Positions 1-9,350 of a DNA stretch of 64,000 nucleotides are shown piece after piece. Position 1 is the stretch's first letter, and the number at the start of each line of letters is the position of its first letter. Made by a program: the position numbers and the translations under genes. Under the pieces are notes generated by a model. The model ran no database searches. It was not told the origin of the DNA and was given only the letters and a program-made list of their open reading frames with translations. The stretch comes from an uncultured Draconibacterium sp. (GTDB taxonomy: Bacteria; Bacteroidota; Bacteroidia; Bacteroidales; Prolixibacteraceae), in the NCBI RefSeq assembly GCF_963676815.1, contig NZ_OY781365.1:2390501-2454500 (forward strand), in the 5' to 3' direction.

Positions 1-1050
1 TTTTATATCACACAGCGCTGGGGAAATGAACGCTATTACTTTGACGAACTGGCTGAAGAGAATCCTGATATCAACTTTGTGATGGTAATGGAAGGCAGTA
101 TTTTTAAAGAGTGGCAGGATTACATGTCACGTGCCGAGCCGATTGCTCATCAACTGTTTTTAGAAAATTCGGAAACCGATTTCAGAGACATTTTTGAAAA
201 ACAAACCGGGTACTTTATTATTTACGATAAAGATGGTGTACGCTTTGCGTTTGCCGATAATCCGTTGGATGCAAGAAATTATGCCAAACAAAGTCTGCAG
301 CCTAAAAAAAAAGAACTGAATAAATCGCAACTGCAAATTATAATAGTAGTATTACTCACCATCCTAACCATTTTGATAATAGGTTTATTACTGTGGAAAT
401 GGCGGGTTCGGCAGCAATTCCGAAAGGAGGAGCAAAAACGGCGACTCAGGGAGTTGGAGCTTACAGCGATCCGGAGTCAAATGAATCCGCATTTTCTTTT
501 TAATTCGTTGAATTCGGTGCAAAACCTGGTTCAACAAAACAAGGGCCGCGAGGCCCATTTGTATTTAAGCGATTTTGCCGGAATGATTCGAAAAGTGTTG
601 AATAATTCAGAGAAAGAGGAGGTGTCGCTGGCCGAAGAACTGGAAATGGTTCAACAGTACCTTAATCTTGAAAAGTTGCGATTCGATTTCGATTTCGAGA
701 TTCTTGTTGATGATGAAATTGATGCACACAACACGCCGATTCCGTCGATGTTATTGCAGCCTTTTGTGGAGAATGCGATTATTCATGGCTTGCAGAATAA
801 AAGTGGTGAGAAGCATTTAAAAATTGAAGTCAAGAAGGAAACTGCTTTCGTAGTAATTACAATTAACGACAACGGAATTGGGCGCAAAGCCGCAAAAGAA
901 ATACAGCAAAAAAAGAACGGAAAAGGTACAAAACTGATGAAAGAACGGCTCGAGATTCTTCAGCAAAAGGAGGGCGAGAACTATAAACTCACGACCATTG
1001 ATTTGGAAGAAGGAACGCTTGTGGAAATTGTTTTACCGGAAGAAAAATAA
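1..1050 (+). CDS. LytS/YehU-type sensor histidine kinase, 5' end outside window
   Basis: The reading frame is open to the first base of the window, so the gene is partial at its 5' end; the ATG at 79 is internal. What remains is the end of an extracytoplasmic sensor region, one membrane helix (about residues 112-134 of the visible part), a short linker, a His_kinase domain with the phospho-acceptor motif QMNPHFLFNSLNS, and a HATPase_c domain with the N-box FVENAIIHGL and a DNGIG motif. This is the LytS/YehU class that phosphorylates LytTR response regulators. The next gene, on the same strand, is such a regulator, so the two form a two-component pair. The signal sensed is unknown. Confidence 0.93.
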   Translation, partial: FYITQRWGNERYYFDELAEENPDINFVMVMEGSIFKEWQDYMSRAEPIAHQLFLENSETDFRDIFEKQTGYFIIYDKDGVRFAFADNPLDARNYAKQSLQPKKKELNKSQLQIIIVVLLTILTILIIGLLLWKWRVRQQFRKEEQKRRLRELELTAIRSQMNPHFLFNSLNSVQNLVQQNKGREAHLYLSDFAGMIRKVLNNSEKEEVSLAEELEMVQQYLNLEKLRFDFDFEILVDDEIDAHNTPIPSMLLQPFVENAIIHGLQNKSGEKHLKIEVKKETAFVVITINDNGIGRKAAKEIQQKKNGKGTKLMKERLEILQQKEGENYKLTTIDLEEGTLVEIVLPEEK

Positions 1051-1124
1051 TCTCTTTGTGACACTTTGAGCCGACTTTGTGTAACTTAGTGTTAAATAAA
1101 ACTACAAAGAATCTCCATCTGAGA

Positions 1125-1877
1125 ATGCATATAAAATCAATCATAGTTGACGACGAAAAACACGGCCGCGAGAATCTGGCTGGTTTGCTTCAATCACATT
1201 GTCCGGAAATAGTGCTGGTGGGTGAAGCTAATTCTGCCAAGTCTGCTATTCAACTTATTAAAAATGAAAAGCCACAACTTGTTTTTCTTGATATTGAAAT
1301 GCCCGGAGAAAATGGTTTTCAGTTACTGGAGCATTTTTCGGATATTAACTTCGAGGTAATTTTTGTAACGGCTTACGACAATTATGCCATTAAAGCCATA
1401 CGTTTTTCTGCTGCCGATTATATTCTGAAGCCCATAAATTACAACGAGTTAAAGGCGGCTGTAGAAAAGGTTACAACACGTATGCAGAAGAAAGAAGAAA
1501 ACAGGCAAATTCGCGAATTGAATCGTAATATTTTACAACCTGATAATCCTCGAATTGGGCTTCCAACTAACGATCGAATTGAATTTGTAGAGGTGAAAAA
1601 TATCGTTCACTGCAAAGGTGAAAGCAATTACACACATATTTACTTGCAAGGTAAAAAGCATTTGCTGGTGGCAAAAACACTTGTTGAGTTTGAAGATCTT
1701 TTAAAGGAATATTCTTTTGTACGAACGCATAAATCACATCTCGTAAATTTAAAACATGTGGTGGCATATTCGAAAACCGACGGAGGCACGCTTGAACTTT
1801 CAAATGGCGACAGTATTTTAATATCCAGACGAAGAAAAGATGAGGTGCAGCAAATGTTAAAAACCTTAATTGCCTAG
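1125..1877 (+). CDS. LytTR-family response regulator
   Basis: This protein has a CheY-like receiver domain (about residues 1-120) followed by a LytTR DNA-binding domain (about 150-250). The receiver shows the acidic pair in VDDEKHGREN, the phospho-acceptor Asp in VFLDIEMPGENGF, and the conserved Lys of ILKPINY. The LytTR domain carries the usual FVRTHKSHLVNL segment. The frame is open from an ATG at 1077, but the receiver begins directly at the ATG at 1125 (MHIKSIIVDDE), so that start is chosen. It lies about 75 bases after the kinase gene and is almost certainly its partner. Its target promoter is not evident here. Confidence 0.93.
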   Translation: MHIKSIIVDDEKHGRENLAGLLQSHCPEIVLVGEANSAKSAIQLIKNEKPQLVFLDIEMPGENGFQLLEHFSDINFEVIFVTAYDNYAIKAIRFSAADYILKPINYNELKAAVEKVTTRMQKKEENRQIRELNRNILQPDNPRIGLPTNDRIEFVEVKNIVHCKGESNYTHIYLQGKKHLLVAKTLVEFEDLLKEYSFVRTHKSHLVNLKHVVAYSKTDGGTLELSNGDSILISRRRKDEVQQMLKTLIA

Positions 1878-1923
1878 CTATTTAAAGTGCTCTTTTTTAA
1901 CTTGCTGAAACAAAATTGAAGCT

Positions 1924-2307
1924 ATGAAGACAATCGTTTTATTGATATTTGTTAGTTGTTTGGGTTTTACTTCATTAGGTCAAAATGATTTTGCTATAAA
2001 ACCACTTCCACGTATAGATTTTGATGATTTTCGTCAACAGCAACAACCGGATTATCTAACAATCTCACCTCAACTGAAATTGGAGGACGAATTACCTCAA
2101 TCTTTTTTTGATGATAACATAGAAAACTTGTTTGATAATTCATATTTAAAATCAACAACAGATGTATTTATGGCTTTGGGTGATAATATGCCGGTTGTAA
2201 AACCGTCAGGAAATTACTGGAATATGCCGGTTGCGGTGCCTGATTCCACAAATATGTATTTTATCAAGGAAAAACGTTTTGGAGGTGGCCCTTCGAAGTT
2301 GCCTTAA
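1924..2307 (+). CDS. small secreted protein, unknown function
   Basis: This 127-residue product is not recognised. It begins with a clear signal peptide (MKTIVLLIFVSCLGFTSLGQ, cleavage near residue 19-20). The mature part is acidic, rich in Asp, Gln and Pro, with no Cys and no recognisable fold. It follows the response-regulator gene by 46 bases on the same strand and is followed by a strong terminator, so it is probably the last gene of the kinase-regulator transcript. An extracytoplasmic role linked to that system is possible, but there is no direct evidence for it. Confidence 0.72.
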   Translation: MKTIVLLIFVSCLGFTSLGQNDFAIKPLPRIDFDDFRQQQQPDYLTISPQLKLEDELPQSFFDDNIENLFDNSYLKSTTDVFMALGDNMPVVKPSGNYWNMPVAVPDSTNMYFIKEKRFGGGPSKLP

Positions 2308-2311
2308 AAAA

Positions 2312-2345
2312 AGAGGATGTCTGATAAACGGACATCCTCTTTTTC
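2312..2345. terminator. bidirectional rho-independent terminator
   Basis: A perfect 10-bp stem (AGAGGATGTC / GACATCCTCT) with a 9-base loop lies between convergent genes. It has an A-run on the left and a T-run on the right, so it can serve both the two-component operon (plus) and the GH130 operon (minus). Confidence 0.92.
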
Positions 2346-2348
2346 TAT

Positions 2349-3317
2349 TTAGATTGAATTATTCTTGATAAAATCAATCAATTCCTGTTGGTAAGCAAAT
2401 GCCATTCCTACAACCGTATCGGCGGCACCGTAATAAACGGCAATTTTTTCACCGTCGCTAAGTGCAGCACAAGGGAATACAACATTTGGAACATCGCCGG
2501 CCAGTTCGTAAGGCGCAGCAGGAGCCAGTAAATAAGGCTGCGTGCGGTACAATACTTTCGACGGATCTTCCAAATCGAGAATGGCAGCACCCATTGAGTA
2601 GCGGAAACCGTTACAAGTGTTAATTACACCATGGTAGAACTCCAGCCAGCCTTCCTCAGTTTTAATCGGAACCGATCCGGCGCCAATTTTTGTACACTGC
2701 CAGGCACTCAGCTCAAACGGAGTAACTTTCATTGCACAACGGTGTTCGCCCCAGTATTTCATATCCGGGCTGTAACTAATGTAAATGTCTCCAAAAGGTG
2801 TGTGGCCATTGTCGCTTGGACGACTCAACATGGCATATTTCCCGTTGATCTTTTCCGGAAACAAAACTCCATTTCGGTTAAACGGCAAAAAGGCGTTTTC
2901 GCACTGGTGGAACGTTTTAAAATCGAAAGTGTAAGCAATTCCGATTGTTGGTCCGTGGTAGCCGTTACACCAGGTTACCCAGTAGCGGTCTTCAATCCAC
3001 GTAACCCGCGGATCGTATTTGTAATCCGACTCAATCATTTCGGTGTTTCCGGCAACCATTTCAATCGGGTCGTGATTGATCTCCCAGTTGATACCGTCTT
3101 TACTAAAACCGGCAAAAATATTCATTTGCACCGCTTTGTTGTCGCAGCGAAAAACGCCGGCAAAACCGTCTTCAAAAGGAACAACGGCGCTGTTGAAAAT
3201 ACTGTTCGATGTTGGAATTGCGTACCGGCCAATTACCGGATTTTGCGAATAGCGCCACATTACGTCGGTGCAACCTTGCGGGCGCTCTTCAAAAGGTATG
3301 TTTACTTTTTTAGTCAT
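2349..3317 (-). CDS. glycoside hydrolase family 130 phosphorylase (beta-mannoside type)
   Basis: This is a five-bladed propeller enzyme of the GH130 (DUF377) family, which phosphorolyses beta-1,4-mannosides to alpha-mannose-1-phosphate. The motif YDPRVTW (Asp about 102) is the family's proton-donor signature, and the C-terminal [13 protein letters not shown] segment is also typical. The length (322 residues) and the short N-terminus resemble the subgroup acting on mannosyl-GlcNAc and mannooligosaccharides rather than the roughly 390-residue mannosylglucose phosphorylases; substrate is inferred only from this. There is no signal peptide, so it is cytoplasmic. Its ATG overlaps the 3' end of the transporter gene by 8 bases, implying translational coupling and that the transporter supplies its disaccharide. 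Confidence 0.9.
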   Translation of the reverse strand: MTKKVNIPFEERPQGCTDVMWRYSQNPVIGRYAIPTSNSIFNSAVVPFEDGFAGVFRCDNKAVQMNIFAGFSKDGINWEINHDPIEMVAGNTEMIESDYKYDPRVTWIEDRYWVTWCNGYHGPTIGIAYTFDFKTFHQCENAFLPFNRNGVLFPEKINGKYAMLSRPSDNGHTPFGDIYISYSPDMKYWGEHRCAMKVTPFELSAWQCTKIGAGSVPIKTEEGWLEFYHGVINTCNGFRYSMGAAILDLEDPSKVLYRTQPYLLAPAAPYELAGDVPNVVFPCAALSDGEKIAVYYGAADTVVGMAFAYQQELIDFIKNNSI

Positions 3318-4614
3318 TTGTCTCTATTTCTTTTGTTTCTTCATCTACGTTATCAGGGTGACCAAAAGGTACAAATCGTGCAGCAATAAATGCCGGAATA
3401 GTAGCTACAAGCACCCAGGCAAAAAACAATTTGTAGCCCAGCCAGTCGCTAAAATAGCCGCTCAGCATCGACGGCACCATAAATCCAAGATTCATAATCC
3501 CGGTGGCAAAAGCGTAATGCGCCATTTTGTATTTTCCGGGAGCTACCTGCTGCATCATAAATAACATCAGGCCAACAAATCCGAAACCGTAGCCAAAATA
3601 TTCGAAAACTACCGCAGCACCTACAAGGTAAAGACTTGATGGTTGATAGTGGGCGAGCAGTGCATAAACCAAAAACGGAATATTAAAGGTGCTGACCAGG
3701 ATAAACAAGGCTCGTTTTAAACCGCGGCGTGCAATAAAATATCCGGCCAAAAGTGATCCGGCAACAAAAGCCCCGGTTCCGAAAGTTCCGTACACAACAC
3801 CAATTTCGGTGGTTGTTAACCCCAGTCCGCCATCGGCAACGGCAGCTTTAAAAAACAGCGGTGCAATTTTAATGGCAAATCCTTCAGCAAATCGGTACAA
3901 CACAATAAAGATGACGTACCAGTAAATATGTTTTTTCTGAAAGAATGTTTTTAGCACATCCCAAAGAGTGGCAAACCCTTCTTTCAAGCTTTGTACTTCT
4001 GAGGTGGAAGCTTCGCCGCCGGGCAACATGCGCGAGTGATAAAGTCCTACCAAGGCCATCACACCTGCTATTCCAAGCATCACAGCTACCCAGGCATTTA
4101 CCACGCCCATTTGTTTTTCCAAAATTCCGGCGATGGTAACAAAACCACCGTAAGCCAAAAATTTTCCCACGTTGTACGATGCTCCCTGCCAGCCAATGTA
4201 TCTTGCCTGGTCTTTTGATGAAAGAACGCTGAGGTAAACACCGTCGGTGGCAATGTCGTTGGTTGCTCCGCTAAAACCAATAACGGCCAATAAAGCTATG
4301 GTATAAGCGAAAAAGTTGGGAATTGGCAGAGCAAAAGCAATTAATGCAAATGTTATTGCCGTAACAAACTGGCTGGTTACCACGAAGAATTTCTTCGATT
4401 TGAACATCTCTAAAACCGGACTCCAAAGTGGTTTTAAAGTCCATGGAAGCATAATCAGCGAGGTCCAGAATGCAATCTTAGAATCTGAAATTCCCATGTT
4501 TTTATACATGATAGCTGTTGATTGGGCCAGCACCATAAAAGGTAATCCCATTGCAAAATAGGCTGTTGGAACCCACATTGCCGGATTAGCGACTTTATTT
4601 TTTGTTTTTACCAT
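3310..4614 (-). CDS. AmpG-like major facilitator transporter
   Basis: This is a polytopic inner-membrane protein with about 12 predicted helices. The N-terminal signature [14 protein letters not shown] and the segment [15 protein letters not shown] are those of the AmpG/PAT branch of the major facilitator superfamily, whose founding member imports GlcNAc-anhydro-muropeptides. The loop [12 protein letters not shown] also fits this branch. The gene overlaps the following GH130 gene by 8 bases, so the likely cargo is a mannose- or GlcNAc-containing disaccharide and not a muropeptide. That substrate is inferred from context only. The region upstream (4615-4835) holds no gene. Confidence 0.86.
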   Translation of the reverse strand: MVKTKNKVANPAMWVPTAYFAMGLPFMVLAQSTAIMYKNMGISDSKIAFWTSLIMLPWTLKPLWSPVLEMFKSKKFFVVTSQFVTAITFALIAFALPIPNFFAYTIALLAVIGFSGATNDIATDGVYLSVLSSKDQARYIGWQGASYNVGKFLAYGGFVTIAGILEKQMGVVNAWVAVMLGIAGVMALVGLYHSRMLPGGEASTSEVQSLKEGFATLWDVLKTFFQKKHIYWYVIFIVLYRFAEGFAIKIAPLFFKAAVADGGLGLTTTEIGVVYGTFGTGAFVAGSLLAGYFIARRGLKRALFILVSTFNIPFLVYALLAHYQPSSLYLVGAAVVFEYFGYGFGFVGLMLFMMQQVAPGKYKMAHYAFATGIMNLGFMVPSMLSGYFSDWLGYKLFFAWVLVATIPAFIAARFVPFGHPDNVDEETKEIETND

Positions 4615-4835
4615 TGATGGTTGTTGTCGTTAAAGGTTGACGCTTGAAAATAGTATTTTTATTTTTTTACAAACTTGTGGCAGCAATTTTAAATAAATTT
4701 AAAAAGTTTGAGAACAAATCTCTTCGAAAACAATCGGTATGACGACAAAAATTTAATATGGAGATCAAATAATTACAATTTTCAATTTTTGTTATGAGTT
4801 CATTTTCTTGATCTATTCTGTTATAATTGAGGCAA

Positions 4836-4869
4836 TAAAAAAGGCTCCCGTCAACTGACAGAAGCCTTT
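4836..4869 (-). terminator. terminator of the DUF4395 gene
   Basis: The arms AAAGGCT / AGCCTTT bracket an inner small palindrome (GTCAACTGAC). On the minus strand the hairpin is followed by a T-run. It sits just downstream of the DUF4395 stop codon. Confidence 0.75.
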
Positions 4870-4896
4870 AAAACTGAAAAATTGTATTAAGTAGAA

Positions 4897-5334
4897 TTAT
4901 TTATAAAATGGTAGTACTATGTAAGTGTAAATAATGCATCCCATACAAATACCCAAAGCAAACTCAAGCGACGCAAAAAATACAAGCATGCCGGCTACAA
5001 CCATTGACGCGGTTGTTAATTGAGCTAAAAATAAACCTACAATTGCCAGCATCATTATAAAACCAAGGCGTGCAGCAAAAATCTTTGGTGCTTTCGATGT
5101 TGGTTTCTCTTTTAAGTGAAGTGCATTCGACAAACGATGACTAACGTAGCTAATTGGGCTAACCTTAACCTGAGTAAAAGCGCGCATAAAAAAGTCGGCC
5201 ATCAACGCAATCAATAAAATCGACGAGTCCATTACAAAACCTGTAATAATCATCAAAATGCCAATTAGTGCGTTAAGTCGGGTAACTTTTTCATCAACCA
5301 CATCTTTTGATATGGGGCAAACGATTTGTCTCAT
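4897..5334 (-). CDS. DUF4395 family membrane protein
   Basis: This 145-residue protein has about four hydrophobic segments. It begins with a Cys-containing stretch (MRQIVCPIS) and ends with GICMGCIIYTYIVLP, the paired-Cys pattern of DUF4395. The function of the family is unknown; members are often found near thiol- or sulfur-related genes, but no such neighbour is present here. It appears monocistronic, with its own terminator and 267 bases of gene-free DNA upstream (5335-5601) in which I could not identify a convincing promoter match. Confidence 0.82.
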   Translation of the reverse strand: MRQIVCPISKDVVDEKVTRLNALIGILMIITGFVMDSSILLIALMADFFMRAFTQVKVSPISYVSHRLSNALHLKEKPTSKAPKIFAARLGFIMMLAIVGLFLAQLTTASMVVAGMLVFFASLEFALGICMGCIIYTYIVLPFYK

Positions 5335-5601
5335 AACTGTCGTATTAATAGTTGATGCAAATAAAATACAAATAACTCTTTTAATTTAGAAAAGGAGTAA
5401 ATACACTTTAATTCCTTACAAATATTTAACAAAGTCTGTCATTCGTCATCAAATAAACGCAGAGTGTGGTTATATTTAGCTTTTCAAAAAAAATAACTTG
5501 TTACCCCCTGTTTTTATAGGCCTATCATAAAAAAACTGTAATAAAACAGTCCAGAGCTGGTTTTTTCAAACCATTTCGGGGCTGCATAAAATTTTGAACG
5601 A

Positions 5602-7458
5602 ATGAAGATTAGAAAAAAACTGTATTTAAGTGTTGTCTGTTTGGTTCTTGTTCAGTTGTGGGCAGTTAATAGCTATGCCCAACAAAACGAGCCCGCAAAG
5701 CCATTTTTTAAAGATGGCGAGGCACAAATTGTAAAAGCATTTGAAGATCCGGATTACTGGATTCGCGAAGACCTGTGGGTGGAAACCGAATTTGATTCGG
5801 ATGGCGATGGCCGGCTAGACCGCATGCACGTTGATGTAACTCGCCCGCGACAAACCGAAAGCGAAGGTTTAAAACTTCCAGTAATTTATAATTCGAGTCC
5901 ATACTTCGCAGGTGTGGCAGGAAACAATCCGGAGTTCTTTTGGGATGTAAAACAGGAACTGGGCGAAAAGCCAAAACAACACGTTCATCCACCTGAGATT
6001 CAGCGCAGAGGAGAAAGACCAATAATTTCAAAAGCGCAGGTGAATACCTGGGTTCCACGTGGTTTTGTTGTGGTGCATTCATCGTCGCCCGGAACAGGTT
6101 TGTCTGATGGCTCGCCCACAGTTGGTGGCGACAATGAATCGCTGGCGCCAAAAGCTGTAATCGATTGGCTTTGCGGACGTGCAAAAGGCTACAAAACCCG
6201 AACAGGGAATGAAGAAGTTGAAGCATATTGGTGTACAGGCAAAGTGGGAATGACAGGAACTTCGTATGAAGGAACATTGCCTCTGGCCGCAGCAACAACC
6301 GGAGTTGAGGGACTGGAAGCAATTATTCCTGTTGCGCCAAATACTTCATATTATCATTACTATCGTTCAAATGGTTTGGTTCGCTCGCCGGGTGGTTATC
6401 TAGGCGAAGATATTGATGTTCTTTTTGATTTTATCCATAGTGGAGCGCTTGACAAAAGAGCTTATGCACGTGAGCATGTTCGCGATACAGAGATGAAAAA
6501 TGGTCAGGATCGGATTACCGGCGATTATAATGATTTTTGGGCCGGTCGCGATTACCTGAATGATATGGAGCCGATGCATGCAGCAATGCTGATGTCGCAC
6601 GGTTTTAATGATTGGAATGTAGTGCCTGAGCATAGTTTGCGTATTTACGAGGCAGCGAAGGCACAAGGTATTCCTTGCCAGATTTACTATCACCAGGATG
6701 GCCACGGCGGACCACCACCACTTAGCATGATGAACCGTTGGTTTACACGTTATTTATTTGGCATTGAAAATGGTGTTGAAAATGATCCAAAAGCCTTGAT
6801 CGTGCGCGAAGACGCTGATCACGATCATCCAACATCTTATGCCGATTATCCAAATCCTGATGCCAAACCGGTAACTTTCTTCCTTACTTCGGGAGCGCCG
6901 GAAAAAGGTGGTCTCGTTACTGATAAACCATCGAGTCAGCCGGAAGAAACGCTGGTTGATAATTATTCATTTTCAGGAGAAGCGCTGGCTCAAGCCGAAA
7001 ATACTGAGCATCGCTTAATATATGTAAGTCCTGAATTGAAAGAAGACGTACATATCTCAGGAAAACCAAAAATTACGATTAAAGCGGCCAGTAGCAAACC
7101 TGCCGTTAATCTCTCGGTTTACCTGGTTTCGTTACCCTGGAATAATTCACAGTGGCGCCGTCCAAAAATTACCGACAACCTAATTACCCGTGGTTGGGCC
7201 GATTTGCAGAACTATAAATCGCTGCGTGAAAGTGAGCCACTTAAACCTGGTAAATTCTACGAAATGACCTTCGAGCTGCAACCTGATGACCAGATAATTA
7301 AAGCCGGACAACAGATTGGATTGATGATCATTTCGAGCGATAAAGATTTTACACTTCATCCAGAACCCGGAACGGAACTAACTGTTGACTTGGACGGAAC
7401 TAGCATTGAAATTCCCGTTGTTGGAGGTTCAGAAGCTTATAATAAAGCCATTCAGTAA
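5602..7458 (+). CDS. Xaa-Pro dipeptidyl-peptidase-like S15 serine peptidase
   Basis: This is an exported peptidase of the S15 / X-Pro dipeptidyl-peptidase family, which removes N-terminal X-Pro dipeptides. A signal peptide covers about residues 1-26 (cleavage after NSYA). The alpha/beta-hydrolase domain shows the nucleophile in GTSYEG (Ser about 221), the acid in HGFNDWN (Asp about 337) and the base in DGHGG (His about 368), so the triad is complete. The last 200 residues form the jelly-roll domain usual for the family. At 618 residues it matches secreted Bacteroidota members. The next gene, 21 bases downstream, encodes another exported peptidase, giving a two-gene peptidase operon that ends in a strong terminator. 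Confidence 0.92.
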   Translation: MKIRKKLYLSVVCLVLVQLWAVNSYAQQNEPAKPFFKDGEAQIVKAFEDPDYWIREDLWVETEFDSDGDGRLDRMHVDVTRPRQTESEGLKLPVIYNSSPYFAGVAGNNPEFFWDVKQELGEKPKQHVHPPEIQRRGERPIISKAQVNTWVPRGFVVVHSSSPGTGLSDGSPTVGGDNESLAPKAVIDWLCGRAKGYKTRTGNEEVEAYWCTGKVGMTGTSYEGTLPLAAATTGVEGLEAIIPVAPNTSYYHYYRSNGLVRSPGGYLGEDIDVLFDFIHSGALDKRAYAREHVRDTEMKNGQDRITGDYNDFWAGRDYLNDMEPMHAAMLMSHGFNDWNVVPEHSLRIYEAAKAQGIPCQIYYHQDGHGGPPPLSMMNRWFTRYLFGIENGVENDPKALIVREDADHDHPTSYADYPNPDAKPVTFFLTSGAPEKGGLVTDKPSSQPEETLVDNYSFSGEALAQAENTEHRLIYVSPELKEDVHISGKPKITIKAASSKPAVNLSVYLVSLPWNNSQWRRPKITDNLITRGWADLQNYKSLRESEPLKPGKFYEMTFELQPDDQIIKAGQQIGLMIISSDKDFTLHPEPGTELTVDLDGTSIEIPVVGGSEAYNKAIQ

Positions 7459-7479
7459 AGCAGTTTTCTAAAGATAAGT

Positions 7480-9123
7480 TTGATGAAGCAAAGTTTATTT
7501 ATTTCAGCGTTATTGCTTGTTTGGGGCTTGAATGTTACTGCACAAAAATCAAATTTTACTCACCAGGATTCCTTGCGCGGCAGTATAACGCCCGAACGGG
7601 CTTGGTGGGATCTCACCTATTATCATCTGGATGTAAAAGTAGATCCGGCTGACAGTACTATCTCCGGAAGCAACTTGATTCAGTACAAGGTTTTAGAAGC
7701 CAGTCAGTTAATCCAGATCGACCTGCAGCCGCCAATGACGATTTCACGAATTACCCAAAACGGTAAGGAGCTCAATTATACCCAAGATGGAAATGCCTGG
7801 TTTGTAACCTTGGTAAAACAACAAAATCCAAATGATGTGAATGAGCTACTTGTAGAATATTCGGGCAAACCAAAATTGAGTAGAAGGCCGCCGTGGGACG
7901 GAGGTATAAGTTGGCAGAAAGATAGAAATGGCAACGACTGGATTGTAAATACGAACCAGGGTGCCGGCGGAAGTTTGTGGTGGCCCTGCAAAGATCATCC
8001 GTACGACGAGCCCGATAGTATGTTAATAAGCGTAACTTTTCCCGATCATTTAATGGATGTGTCGAACGGCCGTTTGCGTGGAGTGGAACAAAACGCTGAC
8101 GGAACAAAAACTACACATTGGTTTGTGAACAACCCGATAAATAACTACGGTGTAAATATTAATATTGGGAATTATACGCACTGGCACGAAATATTTAAAG
8201 GCGCAAAAGGTGATTTAGACTGTAATTACTGGGTACTGAAGGAAAATCTTGAAAAAGCAAAAGAGCACTTTAAACAGGCTCCAATGATGCTGGAAGCTTT
8301 TGAATATTGGTATGGCCCTTATCCGTTTTACGAAGATGGTTACAAACTGGTGGAAGTGCCTTATCCGGGGATGGAACACCAAAGTTCGGTTACCTATGGA
8401 AATGGTTTTCGTAATGGTTACACAGGTCGCGATATCAGCAGTTCGGGCTGGGGATTCAAGTTCGATTTTATCATTATCCACGAGTCGGGGCACGAATGGT
8501 TTGCCAACAATGTTACCAATTGGGATGAAGCCGATATGTGGATTCACGAGAGTTTTACGAATTACGCCGAGAATCTTTTTGTTGAGTATTTTTGGGGTAA
8601 AAAGGCCGGCTCGGAATACATCCGGGGAAGTCGGTTGAATATTCTAAACGATCGCCCTGTGATTGGTATTTACGGTGTTAACTATCCCGGTTCGGGAGAT
8701 ATGTACCCGAAAGGAGCTAACATGTTGCATACTTTGCGGCAGGTGGTTAACGATGATGAAAAATGGCGGGGAATTCTGCGTGGTTTAAATAAAGAATTCT
8801 ATCATCAGACGGTAAAGGCGGAGCAGATTGAAGATTATATCATCAAGCAAACCGAACTTGATTTACAAGGATTCTTCAACCAATATTTGTGCGATACACG
8901 AATTCCAACTTTTGAGTATGCCATAGTTGATGGAGAGTTGAAATTTCGCTGGGCAAACTGTGTCGAAAATTTTAAATTGCCGCTGAAGGTGTATATCAAT
9001 GGAGAACTGCAATGGTTGGATCCTTCAAAAAGCTGGCAATTTTTTGACTCTGACAAGAAAGTTCGCAAAGTTGAAGTGGATAAAGACTTTTATGTAGCAA
9101 CCTTCAATGTTGTTGATTTGTAA
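7480..9123 (+). CDS. M1 family zinc metallopeptidase
   Basis: This is an exported M1 (gluzincin) aminopeptidase. The signal peptide is about residues 1-21. The zinc site HESGHEW and the third ligand Glu in WIHESFTNYAE are separated by the standard 18-residue spacing, and the substrate-recognition motif appears as PGMEHQ, the GMEHQ variant of the exopeptidase GxMEN signature. The N-terminal beta domain and catalytic domain are present, but at 547 residues it lacks the long C-terminal helical domain of PepN-type enzymes. It likely acts in the periplasm with the S15 enzyme encoded just upstream. Confidence 0.93.
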   Translation: MMKQSLFISALLLVWGLNVTAQKSNFTHQDSLRGSITPERAWWDLTYYHLDVKVDPADSTISGSNLIQYKVLEASQLIQIDLQPPMTISRITQNGKELNYTQDGNAWFVTLVKQQNPNDVNELLVEYSGKPKLSRRPPWDGGISWQKDRNGNDWIVNTNQGAGGSLWWPCKDHPYDEPDSMLISVTFPDHLMDVSNGRLRGVEQNADGTKTTHWFVNNPINNYGVNINIGNYTHWHEIFKGAKGDLDCNYWVLKENLEKAKEHFKQAPMMLEAFEYWYGPYPFYEDGYKLVEVPYPGMEHQSSVTYGNGFRNGYTGRDISSSGWGFKFDFIIIHESGHEWFANNVTNWDEADMWIHESFTNYAENLFVEYFWGKKAGSEYIRGSRLNILNDRPVIGIYGVNYPGSGDMYPKGANMLHTLRQVVNDDEKWRGILRGLNKEFYHQTVKAEQIEDYIIKQTELDLQGFFNQYLCDTRIPTFEYAIVDGELKFRWANCVENFKLPLKVYINGELQWLDPSKSWQFFDSDKKVRKVEVDKDFYVATFNVVDL

Positions 9124-9127
9124 AAAC

Positions 9128-9172
9128 AAAAGAGCCTTACATTGATCTTTACAGACAAGTAAGGCTCTTTTT
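9128..9172 (+). terminator. terminator of the peptidase operon
   Basis: The stem AGAGCCTTAC / GTAAGGCTCT (10 bp, perfect) is preceded by an A-run and followed by TTTTTAT, directly after the M1 stop codon. Confidence 0.92.
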
Positions 9173-9188
9173 ATATTCGAATTGGTTG

Positions 9189-9350
9189 GTGTCAAATCCG
9201 ATATAATCTATCACCCCAAAACTTGTTCTTTTTCGGTTTTGTTTTGTTATAAAAAGACTCGCGTAGCTATGGCTATGCTTACTTTTTCTAACTTCTCAAA
9301 ACACAAAAAATAACTGCGTCTTACCCGATATCTTACACCGGATTTGACAC
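9189..9350. mobile_element. MITE-like 162-bp imperfect palindrome
   Basis: The two ends are a perfect 12-bp inverted repeat (GTGTCAAATCCG at 9189-9200, CGGATTTGACAC at 9339-9350). The match continues inward, with mismatches, over about 24 bases and then in blocks to the centre, where GCGTAGCTATGG faces its own near-complement. Folding the element on itself aligns almost the whole length without gaps. It contains no ORF of its own. This is the architecture of a miniature inverted-repeat transposable element; no target-site duplication is obvious. Its right end coincides with the first base of the neighbouring lipoprotein's stop codon. Confidence 0.7.

Noticed and set aside
2631..3389. Long plus-strand ORF opposite the GH130 gene
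   Set aside because: It is the reverse complement of a clear GH130 coding frame, has no domain, and its composition is that of a shadow frame.
5708..6322. 204-codon minus-strand ORF inside the S15 peptidase gene
   Set aside because: Shadow of a well-supported enzyme gene; no motif or start signal.
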